DNA of 64,000 nucleotides from Beaufortia kweichowensis (taxonomy: Eukaryota; Chordata; Actinopteri; Cypriniformes; Gastromyzontidae), in assembly GCA_019155185.1 (NCBI GenBank), contig CM032798.1:4291501-4355500 (forward strand), written 5' to 3'. Below, piece by piece: positions 11,401-26,033 of this stretch. The position numbers and the translations under genes were made by a program. The notes below the pieces were generated by a model. That model saw nothing but the letters and a program-made list of their open reading frames with translations. It made no database searches and was not told the DNA's origin. Every line of letters starts with the position of its first letter. The first letter of the stretch is position 1.

Positions 11401-14400
11401 GGCTTGTGGTGAAGAAACATCTTTTTACCAGACGTCAGCCTTAAAAAGTGGTTATGATTTTATAGCATTGTGATGTCTAGTGCAAAATTGCTGTCATTTA
11501 TTTGGATTATAACATAAAAATGCTTTTTATGTTATGTTAATCTTTTGATTTAGATATGTCAAAATATGTCTAGTCAGTGTTGCTGTAATCGGCCGTTCAA
11601 AACCGCTCAAAGTGAAATTGACCTATAAATAGCTTACTTATAAACGTTTCTCATTTTTAACATTTTTAACTTATTCTTGCATAGTATTTAACACACAGTA
11701 GCTTGTTTGGCACCGTTTATGTTTTGTCTTGTGATGTAGATTAATCTGAACCTAGTGTGGGACTACAGTGGGACTATTTCTGTTTCGATGTGTTTGTATT
11801 AGAAAACCATGAAGGTGTTGGGGTAGAAAGAGGTTGTTGAGATACACTAGGGTTGTAAATGTCACCCTGTAAAAGCCTGCAAACAGACAAAGGTCAGAGG
11901 TTGAATAACAACCAGACTTTAAAAACAGCACCACTATGTTTGCCATCTGAAAGAAAGGTCTGTGAAGGAAAAATCCTGGCATTAACAGAAGAGTTTTGCT
12001 CTGTCATATCCAACGTAACAATGGTGTACATAGTAACAAAAATGTGGGTTGAGGAAAAATTATTACATTTCTATTTGGGATGGTTTTGTCAACAAAGTGA
12101 AATAAGTCTTTATATTTTTTTTTGGCTTTTTAAGTTTCTTAAAGAACGTATCAGTAGACTAGTTTAGATTCCTCGCTTTTTACAACATGGTTTTGTAAAA
12201 TCTTTTACTGTAACGTCTCTTAATACTACCTCTTCACATTAAAGTAGTGTATGTAAAGTTGTGTAGGCAACAAATGCAGTTCGGTCCAAATTGGGGTTTG
12301 TAAACATCATGTTGAACCATTTCAGAGCGAATAGATATCATATTGAGGCCTAGTTTTTGTATTGAATAGTCTCCTTGTAGTTTTTAATCAAATAGTGTAC
12401 TGTCCCCTTATATCAGCAACCTTCTAGTAACACTTTTGCTTCCTTATCTCTTCCTGCCTCCATATAGCTATGTGGTTTCCCACAGTGCACCACTTAACAC
12501 CCAACGGTGCCTTCAGTTATTCCAGTAAGCGTTAGCTGTCAGATGTGGCGTTAAATGGCGTGAGGGGTGAGTGGCAACATGAATAGAGTGGCAGCTTGAA
12601 TAGATACGCAAAGAGTCTTGAGAGGATGAGGCCCATCGCTCACATGCGCTTGAGTCCTCAGTCCCTTTGAACTGATGTTGTTAGCATTCTTGTCTATTCA
12701 CGATTAAAAAGAACCTAGTAGATCAAACAGCTGTAATGTAGGACAGAGGTGCAAAACATGCATGAAATGTGCCATTGGGTTCATAAGGAGGAGATTCGGG
12801 ATCTTTGAGGGAAATACGTTTTTAGTTTAAATTGCTTTGGTGGTTTTAAACGTTCTTTTTTTGTATATGTGTTATTCAGGAGTGTTCAGGAAAGGCTTGG
12901 ATTTGCTGTGTGCCTTATTTGTGTGCCATCATGTCTATCTTCATTTGTTTAGCTATGATGCTTTTAGGGTGATTATTACAAAAACATGTCACATCCTGTC
13001 CAAAATTATTTATTGCATTCTGATGTTATTTTATACCACATTTTCTTAAACAATGCTTTTCAGCGTAATGTGTCCTGATGTTTTACATTTGTGTTTTCCA
13101 TTATATGTAGTGATGATATTCAGATTCTTATTAGATTGTAACACAACATTTTATTTACCTGTTTCCAATAAAGAAATACTGTAATACATTTTTATTTTAA
13201 CACTTAAAAGGCAGTAAATTAAATACTGCCATGATTAATGAATACAATTACATTTTATAATTATATTTTTGCTTTACAGTAATGAGAATTAGAACTGTGT
13301 GAGAAATGTGTCATGTCAAAAAATACATTCCTGATGGTACATAAAATATAATTTTACTCTTTAATTTGTAACATATAGTCATTTTATAAACACACCAGAG
13401 GGGTATAAATTGATAGATTCAAAACTGAATTATTTTAATTAGTTCAACAAAACTTTAATACAGCCACTATGACCTCCACTTAAAAAGACATTAACCTTAA
13501 TCTGTTCCCATTTGGACTTTATGACCACCTTGACATTTTTGAACCAGGAGATCCCATTCTTAGTTTCCCAAGAGAGGCAAAGTCAGGTCAAAGCAGCACT
13601 GGCGTCCAGCCTCCACCCTATTCTCCTTACTACTAAGATGTCACAACACATGTCATCCATAGTGAGGAATGTATCACAAGCTTCTTGTGTTATTTCTGAC
13701 CGAGGGCCCTGAGAGGTGTCACATTATTCGGCATCTTATTGCAAGAACTGGCCTGTGTCAAGGACTTTATTGGGTTTGCGAGTCTGTCTCTCGCGTCTGT
13801 TGAACCGGAGACGATTGAGAACGCTTCACAAGCATAATGCTGTGGTTCAGACTAAGCTGTTACAGAACATAAACTCCAATAGAAGTCTTAAAATGGTTGT
13901 AATATGCTTTTGGTCTCGGTTCTGTTGTGTTAGGGCACACGTGGATAGACAGCTTGGTGGCATGTGTGTGTTTGCATGCAAGTGAAGGAAAGGCATTGCT
14001 GTACAGGCTTTCTTGCATTTAGGATTATAATGACTAGTAACTTGTAATGTTTATTCGGAGGCAAATGCCAAGAGCAGGGTGGCCGAAATGATGCCAGAAT
14101 AATACTAATGGCAGCAAATGAGGCATGCATGAATTGCTCACAGATACTTTTTCTACATAAATAACTCAAAAGTTGCTAAAAACATAGTTTTTCTTAAATT
14201 ATTTTTTGGCCCACATGAGGGACCATGAGCCGGGACTCAAACTCTGGTTTTCCAAAGAGCTATTTGTACATGTTGACGCACTGTCCACTTGGCTAATGGT
14301 GCCGAAACATACAATTTGTACTAAAAAATATTTTTTTCTTGTCTGTTATATTTCTTGAAATAACCCAAAATTGAGGTTTCTAAAGTTGGTTATCAATGAA

Positions 14401-16734
14401 TCATAAGTCATAAAGCATAGTGTACTCTAAATTTGTTGTGCATTTTGTTACGCAAGCTTCTTATAGATGTCAGTGGTTTAATTTATAGCTTTTAAAGGGT
14501 TTAGCGAGAGGGAAAGGGCAGGTGTAATTAAAGCTAATTGTCTTTCCTATCAATCACCAGCCTTGTGTAAACACATCAGTAACAATAGTCTCAGGTTGCC
14601 CTGCCAGCCGCTTTCACAGTCAGACCCCGTTAACCACGCAAACCGCCCACCCTTAAAGCCTCTCTAATGAACTACCCTCAATTAAACGCTAATAGGCTGA
14701 TTAACAGACCTACGCTCGTGAAGTAATAGCCAGTCATTTCCCTTCTGTAATGCAGGCCAGACCCCGGGTCTGTTAATCACGAGCCACTTTGAGTGACCTT
14801 GCAAAACGTAGCCGTATCCGTGTCATGGCAGTATGGTAGATGTTGAAAAATAACATTTTTAGCATCTGTAATGCAAAATCTGATCCAAGAGCAAAGGCTG
14901 TTTTTGTTTTTAATCACAGAAATTCATTATAGCCACTTATTGACTTGCGAGGTTTTTAGCTTGTGGCTTTGTAACAGTAATTCAATAGGAGTAGGAGAAT
15001 CATTACTTCATTTTTATTTATTTTAAAAATGTTGCATTTTCTTGGTGGCCGAGTGTCTCTGCCACTTTAACAGAGGGTTATTTGTCTGTAATTTGCACCA
15101 AATATGGTATAAAGGAGTCAAGATCATTTATAAATCCATCTGTTTTTATGAGTACACATGAATACTGTCTTCCTGTTTTAAAACTCTACGTCGTAAACGT
15201 CTTATTCGCCTCCGCTGCTTGTTTTTATGGACGCACGGCCGCAGTGATCTTGTAAATATATTTATTGAATGTCTGTACTGTAATTTAAACTGTAATTTAG
15301 GGTTTGCACTTTATTTTAATGCTAATTCATGATTAAAGTCTTAATGTAAAAATTTTACAGTCCAAGACTGGTACTGAAGTCTGACGTGTATGTAGTCAAT
15401 GTAGTATTTTACGAAATATTTTTCTCTCTGCCCAACAGATATAAAATTGTGCTGTACTAAGCGTGTAGTGTTTCAGGACTGAAAACTCAATGACCTAAAA
15501 ATGTTTTTGCGGTTTGCTTTGATGATCAACCAACGATGGCTTATGCTAATGCTCGATATAATGCTCGAATTTAACTAATAAAATTATTCTTAGCGGTCAC
15601 GTTTTTGCATAGAGACTCTAGTGTAGTAATTAACATCAGATAAATTTACTGTAAATTTCTATGGTCGTTTTTATGATTGTCAGTCATCCAATTGACACAT
15701 AGTTAGTCTATGTTTGTTTGTCCCAGTCTTTGTGTTAGCAAGCCTCGATAATCAAACTCCTTTTAAACCCAGACAACATTGGGTCGGCATAGAATTCCTT
15801 CACTCTTACTCTGACAAGCTTTCTTTTCAAGAAACGTTTGAGAAAACGGTCTTTCACACGCCAAACAAAGTGTAACCAGCAACCGCTGTGCGCTCTTCTC
15901 ATGCAAATGAGCACAAGCAGAAAACACTATTCCCAGGTCACACTATTGTCCTACCGTGTGCTTCCCTGTTTCACTGAAAAAGATGTTTTCCTCACACATG
16001 TACCATTCGCTCCATCTTTCAGTTGAGCAACAGAGAAATCTGTTTGACTTGATGTGACAAAGAAAACAAATTAGAACAAGCAGGGTGGAAACCAGGGAGT
16101 GTGTATGTGTATTAGAAGTATCATTCTCTTCATCCTCAATTGCTGCAGATATTTTCACTTTAATTTATTCATTTTCAGATGAAAATGCTGGCAGATCGTG
16201 TTACTTTTATTTATTCTTTTCCATTTCTCATCAACCTCATCTGTTGCTCAATCATTGCAATGTTTGATTTGGCGTCACTGTAGAGGGTCGTGGAAGTGAA
16301 TAAAGCACAGAGAAATCTTTGGACTTGGGGTTTGAAGGTCAGTGAGGAAAACAAAACCAAGGCTTCAGTCAGAGTCTTGTACTCTTGGGGGCAAAGGTGT
16401 CTGTCTTCACATGGAGATGGCAGACGGGGCCTTGTGGTAAAGGTTGGGCCTGTATAGCATAACGGGGGTTATATTTAGGTCCAAACTTTGAGGAGGATGA
16501 AGAAAGGAAGGGTCAGACATGAAACAGATGTATGGAGAGCGTGGCTGTTGTTTGCCATGGTGGGAGGTGGGTTTAGGGGCTGTTGGACGGCGGTTTTGGG
16601 TGGAGCAGAATAGAAATGGATATAGTGGGTCCTGTTGGGCTTGGTAGGTGGTGTTAAATAAACTTGGCCACATCTGCAGAGAGGCATCAGGTTTCTCACA
16701 CGCCGGGCAGCCTGACAAACACTCCTTTGTAGAC
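8471..16734 (+). other. Intron 3, first part
   Basis: No gene is seen. The tract is AT-rich and mostly unique, and its open frames look like chance. A GC-richer unique block at about 14500-14830 is listed separately. Confidence 0.7.
14500..14830. promoter_or_regulatory. Candidate conserved non-coding element with homeodomain-type sites
   Basis: This stretch is GC-richer than its surroundings, lacks repeats and is dense in TAAT/ATTA-type words (AATTAAAGCTAATTG, CTCTAATGA, CAATTAAACGCTAATAGG, GATTAAC). That combination is common in developmental enhancers. Function is inferred from composition only; no alignment was available. Confidence 0.3.
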
Positions 16735-16767
16735 TCTCTCTCTCTGTCCGTAACACACTGTGTCCGT

Positions 16768-16804
<37 letters not shown>

Positions 16805-16810
16805 ACTCAC
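16735..16810. repeat. (TC)n / (ACTC)n microsatellite
   Basis: CTCTCTCT runs interrupted by GTCCGTAACACACTGTGTCC, then about 15 TC units and a short ACTCACTCAC tail. Confidence 0.9.
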
Positions 16811-16840
16811 AAGTCAGAATGTCATTTGGGCCAGTATTTT

Positions 16841-16884
16841 ATACCCTAGCAACCACCCAAAACACCATAGTTACCTCAAAGCAA
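16841..16884 (-). repeat. Fragment of CTAGCAACCACCCA repeat
   Basis: CCCTAGCAACCACCCAAAACACC followed by ATAGTTACC. Related tracts occur at 23165-23220 in the same orientation and at 39972-40028 and 61917-61960 in the other (GGTTGCCAAGGTGTTGCTATG). This is a frequent dispersed repeat of cyprinid introns. Confidence 0.6.
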
Positions 16885-19019
16885 TGTCTTGACAAGCTCC
16901 AATTTGTTTTCTTTTTGGTTACAATATTCTATAGATTTTTTTTAATTCCAGTAGATTATTGTCAAGTATATGATTTTAAGCAACAGAATAGCAGAGACAC
17001 CTCCTAATCCAACTTGAGAGATGCCCGGCTGAAATATACAATGAGACGGAGTGGAACTAAGCCACAAAGACCACAAATGTCAATGATGGAAAAGGATGCG
17101 AAATCCCTTTTTTATGAAATGGTGAGAGGAGAAGAGACGTGCCAGCAACGTGCGTAAGATCTTGGCACAGTGCTCATGTTTTCTACTGTGGTGATGATGT
17201 GCACACATAATGCCAATGCTGTTATTAAAACGAAGTGCTGTTAAGAAGTCTTGGATGAACTCCAGTTGCTTATTTAATTATTGTTTTATAGTAGTGCTGT
17301 AGTTTTTAATGAAGATGAACTATGGTATTCTTTGAAGTACCTTGTCAAGAGAAAACTACAGTATATGCTCATATTAATGTATTGTGATGTAATATAATAT
17401 ATCCCATGGTGAGTCCCAAGTTTTGTACTAATCTATTTGGTTAGTTTTTCCATTAATATGACATGTTTTTTTATTGGTTATTAGTCATTATGCCCAAACA
17501 GCATGTCTCGAAGGAAACTAGAATGTGTCCTTAACTTGCCCTCAAGTTTAATTCCACTTAAATTTCCTGTTTTATTGTTTTATTTCAATGTGGTTTGAGT
17601 CCATCACTTTAATATTTTTAAACATTATCACTTATGCTAAGCTCAGAAAATGAGAACCACATGTTTGGCCTTCTGAAGGTAAAAGGTATTCGTGTTTAAA
17701 AAGCAAGAGAGACCCTGTTTCTCTTTTGTCTCGGGCCTTGCCTCAGCAGATGTGTTTAACCGCAGTGTCCACATTCTTCTCCGAAGGCTCTTTGCTTGCT
17801 TTTTAGTGGGACGTTTTTAATGTGGACAACCAGGGAGTGAGCGATAATCTGTTTTTCGTCTGTGCTTTGACTTTCACATCTTAACGTGGAAATCAAATAA
17901 GTTTAAGCTACGAGCAGTGACCTCAGATGAACGTAAGGGCTTTGATTATTTTGGTGCGCAGGGTTCAAATAAACCCTGTGTAGGTTGTGGCCTTTTCAAT
18001 CAAAGCCAAATGTGTTCTGCTTTAGTCTGTGTTAAAGGTATTAGGGCATTGTTGAAGTCTTTGTCGCTGTATGTTTGCTTTGATATTTATCTAATAAGTC
18101 TTGGTTAGTCTGTCCAGACCGCTTTGTTTTGGCAGATTGGAAGATATCAGTGACGGGTGGTTTTCTGAATGTAGTTTGTTGGTAGTCAGCATGTATCCTC
18201 CGTCCAAACCCGATTATTAAATGCTTTTAGGATCCCAGGCATTAAAATATTATTTTCTTTTGCATGTTTTACTGAGTTGTTGTATATTTTAACTCCCATT
18301 TGGCTCATTTATAAAAAGTGTGGCCCATTTTTATTTTATGTTGACTCTAACTGATTCCATTCAGTTGCTTTCACTTAAATTCTGTTTGTTTTCTGACACA
18401 CAAAGTAAAAATGTGCAAGTGCCAAGTTTTATTTGATAACAGTCATGTCTAAAGCAATTCCCATATTTTAGCCAGACAGGAGGATGCGGGTGCTTAAAAA
18501 CTGCCAAAGATGATAAGGGCGTGTGCGGCCTGGAAAAGCTTGGAATCTCATCTTTAATGTATGGTGCTGACAAATAATGATATCAAACAGCAGTTTTGTA
18601 ATAGATGAGTATCTCTTGGAAGAATAGAAGATGATTTTTTGGAAGGAATCCAGCCATTCTGCAAGAGCCGATTGTCAACACTTTCAAAGACCATGAATGA
18701 CATCTAACATGTTCTGACTGTCTACCTCGTTTCTGTTTTGGGAACAGTTTGTATGATACTTGGAATGTCACTCAATATTTCTGTAAGTGTTTGTTGTAGG
18801 TACGAGCAGGTGGTTTGTGTGATCAAACGCTTCTTTCAAGTGCGACCTTTGGGCGACTGGGCACTCTGAGGAGTCTTAATGAAGCTGAGGGTAATCAGTC
18901 GACAAGGTGGGCGGTTGGCGTCATGATCACCAAGCTTTTACATGAAGTTTTGGTTAAATGAAACACAATTTTTCAGTCTTGTGCTTGCCTGTACACCCAG
19001 AGTCTTAAGTGGCAATTAA

Positions 19020-19385
19020 TTGCACTTATAGATGCATCTATAGGATTCTTTTACATCGAAACAGATTTTTACAAACGGCTATTGGCCATTACTGATATTT
19101 TTCTTTTGCTCACTTATGTGAACTTTTGTTTTTTGTTTTGTTTTGATACTGTTTTATATTAGCAAAAAACAAAAATCTAGTTTCTTAGTGCGTCCTTATG
19201 TCATTTTCATTTAACATTTATTTAACATTCAACGTGCCCCCATTATAAGACAGGTACAAAGTAATATATGTAGTTTATTAATAAACTATAGGTTTGTTAT
19301 ATCAGCCTTTTTTATGCTATAGCCGATATGCTGGTTGGTTAAAATTGATCAGAAATCGGCTGACACATCCGTGCATTAGTATAAA
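19020..19385. repeat. Worn dispersed repeat with terminal GATGCAT / TGCAT words
   Basis: The tract starts GATGCATCTATAGGAT and CAAACGGCTATTGGCC. It ends with ATCGGCTGACACATCCGTGCAT and internal GCCGATATGC words. The words are partly inverted at the two ends, which suggests a decayed short DNA element. Borders are approximate. Confidence 0.4.
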
Positions 19386-22300
19386 CACATCCTAGATGTT
19401 TGCTCATTCTTAATGTCTAGTGGTGTATGTGAATAAGCTTACATGGACTGTGTAAACATGGGCCATCCATTTTGACTTTGACTGGTGTTAACCAAAAGAT
19501 GTGCTATAAATGTGCAATTTTCCAAATTTAGGCTTGACAGCTCATCCTTTGCATCAGTCAGCATGGAGTTTTGTACGCCATACAACTATATCAGATTTTG
19601 CCCGAGGTATTTTCAAAACCAAGTTGGATAGCGAATTCCGTGGCATTACTGCAAGTTTTACTTATTCTGTCGTGGCAAAGCCTCTCCTCAGAATGTTTAA
19701 TCCAGCAGGTCATATATATTCATAGAATGGCTTAGGAGGACCACTGAAGCCCTTTAGAAATGTCTGGCAACCATAAAGATGGTGAAACATGCTCCTGCAA
19801 CTCCTGGAAATGTTTTGCTTGTGGTTGGATGGTCTCGTTTATCATGAAGTCAATTAGATAGAATGCCACAGACTGGCTTGGTAAGTAGAAGAGACTGTAA
19901 TTTAAGTATGTGAGAGGTGGTTCTTTGTCAAATGGTTGCGTTTAGGTAATGCTAGGCCGACTCTCCGGCCACACAGTAGTATGTGGGTGCTAGCTGTGAC
20001 GTGCGGTCGATGAATGAGATGACGTGATTCACGAGCTGTGGGGATCCAGACTCCTGACTCCAGCTCGGACCGGTTCAGTCATATGGCACGACTGTGAGGG
20101 GGTGTGTGAAGATTTGATCATTTTTAGCATTTCTGCAAGACCATTTTGTTTTTGCATCTGTGGGTGTCATTGGATTCCAACTTCTGTAATGGCAAGAAAA
20201 TTCACTGACTCACTCAGATTGTTTTCCTCTTGCTCACATTTTCTTTCTTTTTCTTTTGGAAAGTGTATTTCTGATTAATGAGGTAAGAAATACATCATGC
20301 AATCTTGAGATTCTCATATTCTGAATGATGTCCACAGAAACAAATCATTTGATTAATGAGATTTTCTTTTCTGTGTTGACACATTTGCTATTGAAACTGG
20401 GGTTTTAGGGTGAAAGGGTTTGTATTTTTCTTTTGTGCACTATTAGTCTAATAAATTTTTTGTACTTTTTGCTTGATTCCTAGGTGGTTAAAAATGGTAT
20501 TAGGGAGGTACGATCCCATTTTGGGGATTCTTTAAATGATTATAAAATTCATTTTGGATGCAGCTGCTTTTCTGATATACTGGACATTTTTGTTATAACT
20601 GGACTTTGCAGAGGAGTTTGAGCAGTGTTTGTGTTTTTGTAGGGTGTGTGAAGCCCATATGGGCTCGCCTGTGTTGGCACAGGTCTGTTGTGTAACTTCA
20701 GAGGTCTGCACATGGATTATCTGTGCCTGACAGTTCTGTGTTCCCAAACGTCTATACCCATTCCCAGAAATTCTCTCCCACACAAACTACAGACACATTT
20801 AGCCATAGAAAAAAATATAAATGCAAGTATATGTGACTCTGTTCTAAAACCCACTGTTTTTCACATTTTCACGGTAGCTTAAAAACATTCAGCTAGGGTT
20901 TCTGCTACATTCCATTTGACTCGGAAAGTTTGAATTTCCAACTTCTTTTCTGGAAAAAGGGCAATATAATGCCGTTAGAATGTCAGAATTCTAACTTGGA
21001 AAATCATTTGGAAACTGTGAGTTTATTGAGCTGCAGGTGTATGATGTCACACAAACATGACAGCAAAATAAAATGTAAGCAAATAAAATGTATCGATGAG
21101 TCAAATATGTAAAGACAAGTGTGTAAATAATCCTCTTTATTTGGTAATTGTCTGTGCAGTGTGTAATTAAATAGCTTTATGGTCAGAAGTTGGCAGTAAA
21201 AGTTATCAGTGGAAACATCCATCTTGCATGGCATGCAAGCATTATCCTAAAACACAATGACTCAAAGTTTCATCTGTACCGCTTTTTATAACTCTTTCAG
21301 CAATGCTTTCTTTTACCATTATCATTCCAAAGAGGCAGATTTTGGATTGATTAACACAACACATAGGTCCCAAAACTCCAAAGCATCCAAATCCTTGGGG
21401 TCACAACTGTGGGATTGTTGCAGAGGAGCTAATTAATTAAATGCATTTGCAAAATATCACATACATATATAATAACTGCTGTTATGTTTGGGCAGGGACT
21501 TGTGAGTAATGAGGCAGAATATTCCCCAGCTTCAACAATAAGACGAAAGCCTTCTTAAAGCCCCTGAACCATTGCTGGTGATTAGCTCAATACATTAAAC
21601 TTAATCAGGAACCTGTCGTGTGCTTTTCCCAAGGTGACGAAGGGTGAAGTCATGCGCACTAAACTGATAAGACATCAGAGCGGAGGTGTGAGATGCCGGG
21701 ACTTTAACTTGTTCATAGTACGAGAATTGCTGTCAAATGTTTACCTTTAAAGGCATCACCGTATGGAAAAACCCACATCATCACAAAAGCTTTTAGTAAA
21801 ACACAATGGGTGTGCTTGAGTCACATCAGGGGTTAAAGTTGCTCAGAGCTGGATAAATCATCAAAACCACTCCAGATGTCCTGATCCAGCCTCCCCTGCA
21901 CTCCAGCCCAGCGTTTTTCTCTGCTGTTCCAGTCGGCCCAGCCAAACGCCTTGTGCTTTGCTTATCTTCTCATATCGGATTGAGTTTTGAATCACTGCTC
22001 GGTTGAAGCCAAGCTCAGCTGCTATTTAGCTGGCTGTGTGGTCCACTGTTACCACATTGACACGCAGCACAATAGACCACCAGCCACAAGGAAAGATGCC
22101 CAACTTGCTGCCAACTAATTGCTGAAGCAAACAGAAGATGTAGTGTCTGTCGGATTATTAGCTGATAGGAGGATTTGGGGTATTTACATTTCATAGGATA
22201 AAGAACTGGCTGAATGTTGAATGGAGTTGGGAAAATGTTAGGTTGATACTTTGATTTGTAGCTGTGCAGAAAACAACTACATTTCTTGCTTTTAAAACGT

Positions 22301-23164
22301 TAGCATTTTTGAAGTAGTCATAACCAAGAATTAACCAAGTAATCTTAACCAAGGATTAGCCAAAATAAACTTATGACAGTCGGATGCTTTTTATTAATTT
22401 CAAACTTAAATAAACTTAAATATTTTCTAATACAAGAAATTAGTATATTGACACAATTGTATTCTCCTCCATTTATCTAATTCCAAACATTCAGACACAT
22501 TGAAGGTTTTTAAGATCATTTTAGTCAGACTTGTGAATGATAATGTATATCTAAACTACCGTAATAATAAAGATTTTTGCTGTATTTTTGCTTGACTTTG
22601 GCACAAAACAGCTGGCACAGTGCAAACATTTCCTCACACAGCTGTGCATCTCGTATAACTAGGATTTGCTTTTGAGTTATTATTGTAAGGTAAAGCCCAA
22701 TAGAGAGTTCAGTTACCGAGACATCTGAGCGTCATTTGGTGTCTTGTATTCGAAAAGGTGGACGAAATGAATTTGGAGCGATTGGCCTGCTCTCATTTGT
22801 CTTTCTGACTGAAGATGTTTTTTTATGGCTGGCTTGAGCACTGTAATTTATATGCGTTGGATTATTATTAATATGTGTTTTGACATGTGACTGCTGTTTG
22901 AAGCTTGGCGAGACATTTGCCAATTCCCCTCTTGTTGGATTGCATGACATATAGTGTAATTTGTTTAGTCTAACCAAATTGCAAAATCTTTAATTCACTT
23001 CCTTGAAAATAGGCGGCTTTAGAAAGAGCTGCAAAAAAACTTCTGGTGATCTCCTTTACCATTTGTGAAGCACATAAAATATGCTTTTGTTGTGCATTGC
23101 AGTTGTTTTTCTTATTTTAAAAAGTGCTTTAAGTGCATTTTTACTCAAGCAAGTCACCACCACT

Positions 23165-23220
23165 TTAACAACCAGTTAGCAACTCCCTGGCAACCACCCA
23201 CAACACCCTAGCATTGTGCC
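23165..23220 (-). repeat. Fragment of CTAGCAACCACCCA repeat
   Basis: TTAGCAACTCCCTGGCAACCACCCACAACACCCTAGCA contains the core word CAACCACCCA twice in degraded form. Confidence 0.6.
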
Positions 23221-25439
23221 ATGAGTTTTGTATTTGGTCAAAATACGTACAAGTATTACATTCCCTTACGAAAGACTTAGTCCTTAGTACAGACTTTCTT
23301 TATGGTTTTATTTTAATTCCATTGAGTGGATTTCGTTTGTTTTTTCTTTTCCTTTGATGTCTTTGATTATTGTTTGTTGCTTTTGTTAGGATTAAAGGTT
23401 GCAAAATTTCTTGCATAAATGGCTCAGAGCAAATTGCGGGAAATAAGGCACATGCCACAAATCCATCACGGCATAAAAATATAGTTTATACAGTAGGCCT
23501 ATGTAGACTTTTTGTTTGTTTTGATTGGCATTTTAATAAAAATAAATATAGAAAAAAGTAGGATACATGTCCTTAAATAAGATATTTAGACTTGTTTTAG
23601 AAAATATATCTTTACTATATACTATATTGTCTTACTGTATTGTACAGTTATATAGATGTATCTCACTAGATGATTTTTTTTTCATTTATTTGTTTACTAT
23701 ACTTTTGCTTAAGTCTTAATATCTTATGCAGCATTGCTTGTCCTGGTTAATTTATGCTTTTTAAAAGATGTTTTAACTAGAAAACAAGACAAAAATACTT
23801 GTTTGCACTGTTAGTTGAAAATGAGAAAATTTGATTTTATTAGATTGGAAGATTTCATTAGGAATAGTTATTGAGAAGTAGGTTGCAGGCCCCTTATTCA
23901 ATGACAGGTCAGACGCTTGGGTCCTTGTGCCAGCTGTGTGTTGATTTACAGATAACCTTTCTGTCTGACAGCTTAAAAAGGGTCATGCTTTGCATTCTTG
24001 CCTGGAGTCTCTGTTGTCTGAGGATGACCTTCATGCTGTCTGTCTTTCAGACGAGACCTGAGCATCAGTGATGGAAGAGGGGAGGATGGGGACTGAGATT
24101 CTTGTAGATATCTCTAGGACTTTAAACAAGCAGGAAGACACTCTTATGTTATCTTTTTGAAATGATACTCTAAAAGACTGTGCTATACATTATATGTTGT
24201 GTATGTTATTAAGGACATGCAATATATTTGAAGTTGGAGATGTCTTAAGTCTGGTCCCCATGGACTGGGCAGTTCTCCAAGCCCAGACCAAAGAGGAAGT
24301 GGTTTGGGGGAAAGGGGAAGCCTAATGGTGCTGGGTCCACTTCAGAGCCAAGCCTGGCCCCAGTGGGACGTAGCAAACCCGTTTGATGTTCCTCCATAAA
24401 AGCAGGTTCTCATGATCCTGCGAGCACATGCGAACAGCTGGACGGAAAATAAAGCACACGGAAATGTTTTGAGCCATCAAGCATAAAGCTTCCACATTAG
24501 CACTTCGAATGTCAATTCCTGTTTAATAAATTATTGCGAGCTCTTATCATCCAAACAGCGAAAGAAACTGGATGCGTCACCCTACGGTTACAAAGCCAGA
24601 GGGGCTCAGTTCCTCACTGTTCCAAATGACTTCAAGTGACGTTATCGCATCTAAACAGAGGGGGTGGGGAATGTGCTTTCATCTGACAGTATATCTCTTC
24701 TAGGAATCAAACCTCATTCACTTTTAAGGGGGTTTTAGGAATGAGAAAAACCTTGAGAATCAGACAAGCTTCACATGGGAGAGAAGAAATTAGGTGCAAT
24801 TTTTGCAATTTTTGTAGATATCAGCAGTGGAATAAATGAAAATTTCACGTAATGAGATCCGCAGTGGGTTGGTAAGTTTATTTTTTTTAATTATAAAACG
24901 CCACCAGTAGCATTTTTTGGACTTTCAGATAATTTGTAATTTATTAAAATATTAAATTGGTGTTCGTTTATGGAAACTTCTCTACCCCCACCTCTCTCGA
25001 TATAAAGCTTTAGGTGTTCCTGGAGGTCTTGTAAACCCTGATTTGCTAACACGCTGTAGCTAATTGAGAGGGGCTTCTCTCCTTGTACACAAAAACAGCT
25101 GAGGTCCAGAGATGTCATGCCTGCACTAATCAACATCAACTGCCTGCAAATTACCAACACATGCTGCCTACTTAGTGCCGTAGGTGGGACCCAGACTAGT
25201 GGCTAAAAGTCCCATGAAAGGCAAGAAAGACACAGTAAAGTCCCTTAACTGGAAAAGTGGGATTTCCATGGTGGCTTAGGCCTGATTTGGATTTACTGTT
25301 TTAATTTTTGAGTTACTGCTCATGGCAATGTGTTCTGTATTTATAAACACTTATATTTAACCATGCCTAAATAATATAAATGTAATATTTTGGCCAAGCA
25401 TTCATGCTTTAACCTTGTAACGGTCACTGCACATTCAAT

Positions 25440-25560
25440 TTCAATTCAATTTTAGATATTTTCATTTGTAATTATTTTTAAAAATAACATGAACATGTTT
25501 TATTATTTTTTGATTTTGTTTATTTTTTGGAAATTTGTCAAATATTTATTCTTTAGTCTT
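25440..25560. repeat. AT-rich dispersed repeat, copy 1
   Basis: ATTATTTTTAAAAATAACAT, TTTTATTATTTTTTGATTT and GAAATTTGTCAAATATTTAT occur in the same order at about 58520-58620, so two copies of one family are present. No terminal structure was resolved. Confidence 0.5.
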
Positions 25561-25980
25561 ATACCATTCCGTTTTTATATATTTATATATATCTTTTTTC
25601 AGTCAATTTTTGTTTGTTTATTGTTATGATCTAAACTGCAGTTTTTTACTTTTTAGATGCTGGATATAACACACATTTTTTTTTATAATCTTATATCTTT
25701 TTACAAATTACAAATGAACAATAAGACTTTTATTAGTTTTTAGTAAAAATTTTTTATATTTATTTATGATCTTTCTATTAATATATAGTTTGTCATTATT
25801 AGAATTCAACTATGAAATATTAAAGTAAATGTAAATGAAATATAAAGCAAGTAATACAGTAAATTAAATATGAAGCAAGTGTTCCACCTTGGGTACGGTG
25901 ACAGTTAACCAGATAAACCTGTTTGATGGATTGTGTAATGTATTGTGTTTGATTATATTGATATAAAATGTGTAGCTAGT

Positions 25981-26033
25981 TGAATTGTAAGTCACTTTGG
26001 ATAAAAGCGTTTGCCAAATGCATGAATGTAAAG
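25981..26033 (+). repeat. Fragment of tRNA-SINE tail
   Basis: GTAAGTCACTTTGGATAAAAGCGTTTGCCAAATGCATGAATGTAAA (split here for length) is the reverse complement of the tail seen at 40591-40637. The tRNA-like head is absent. Confidence 0.7.
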
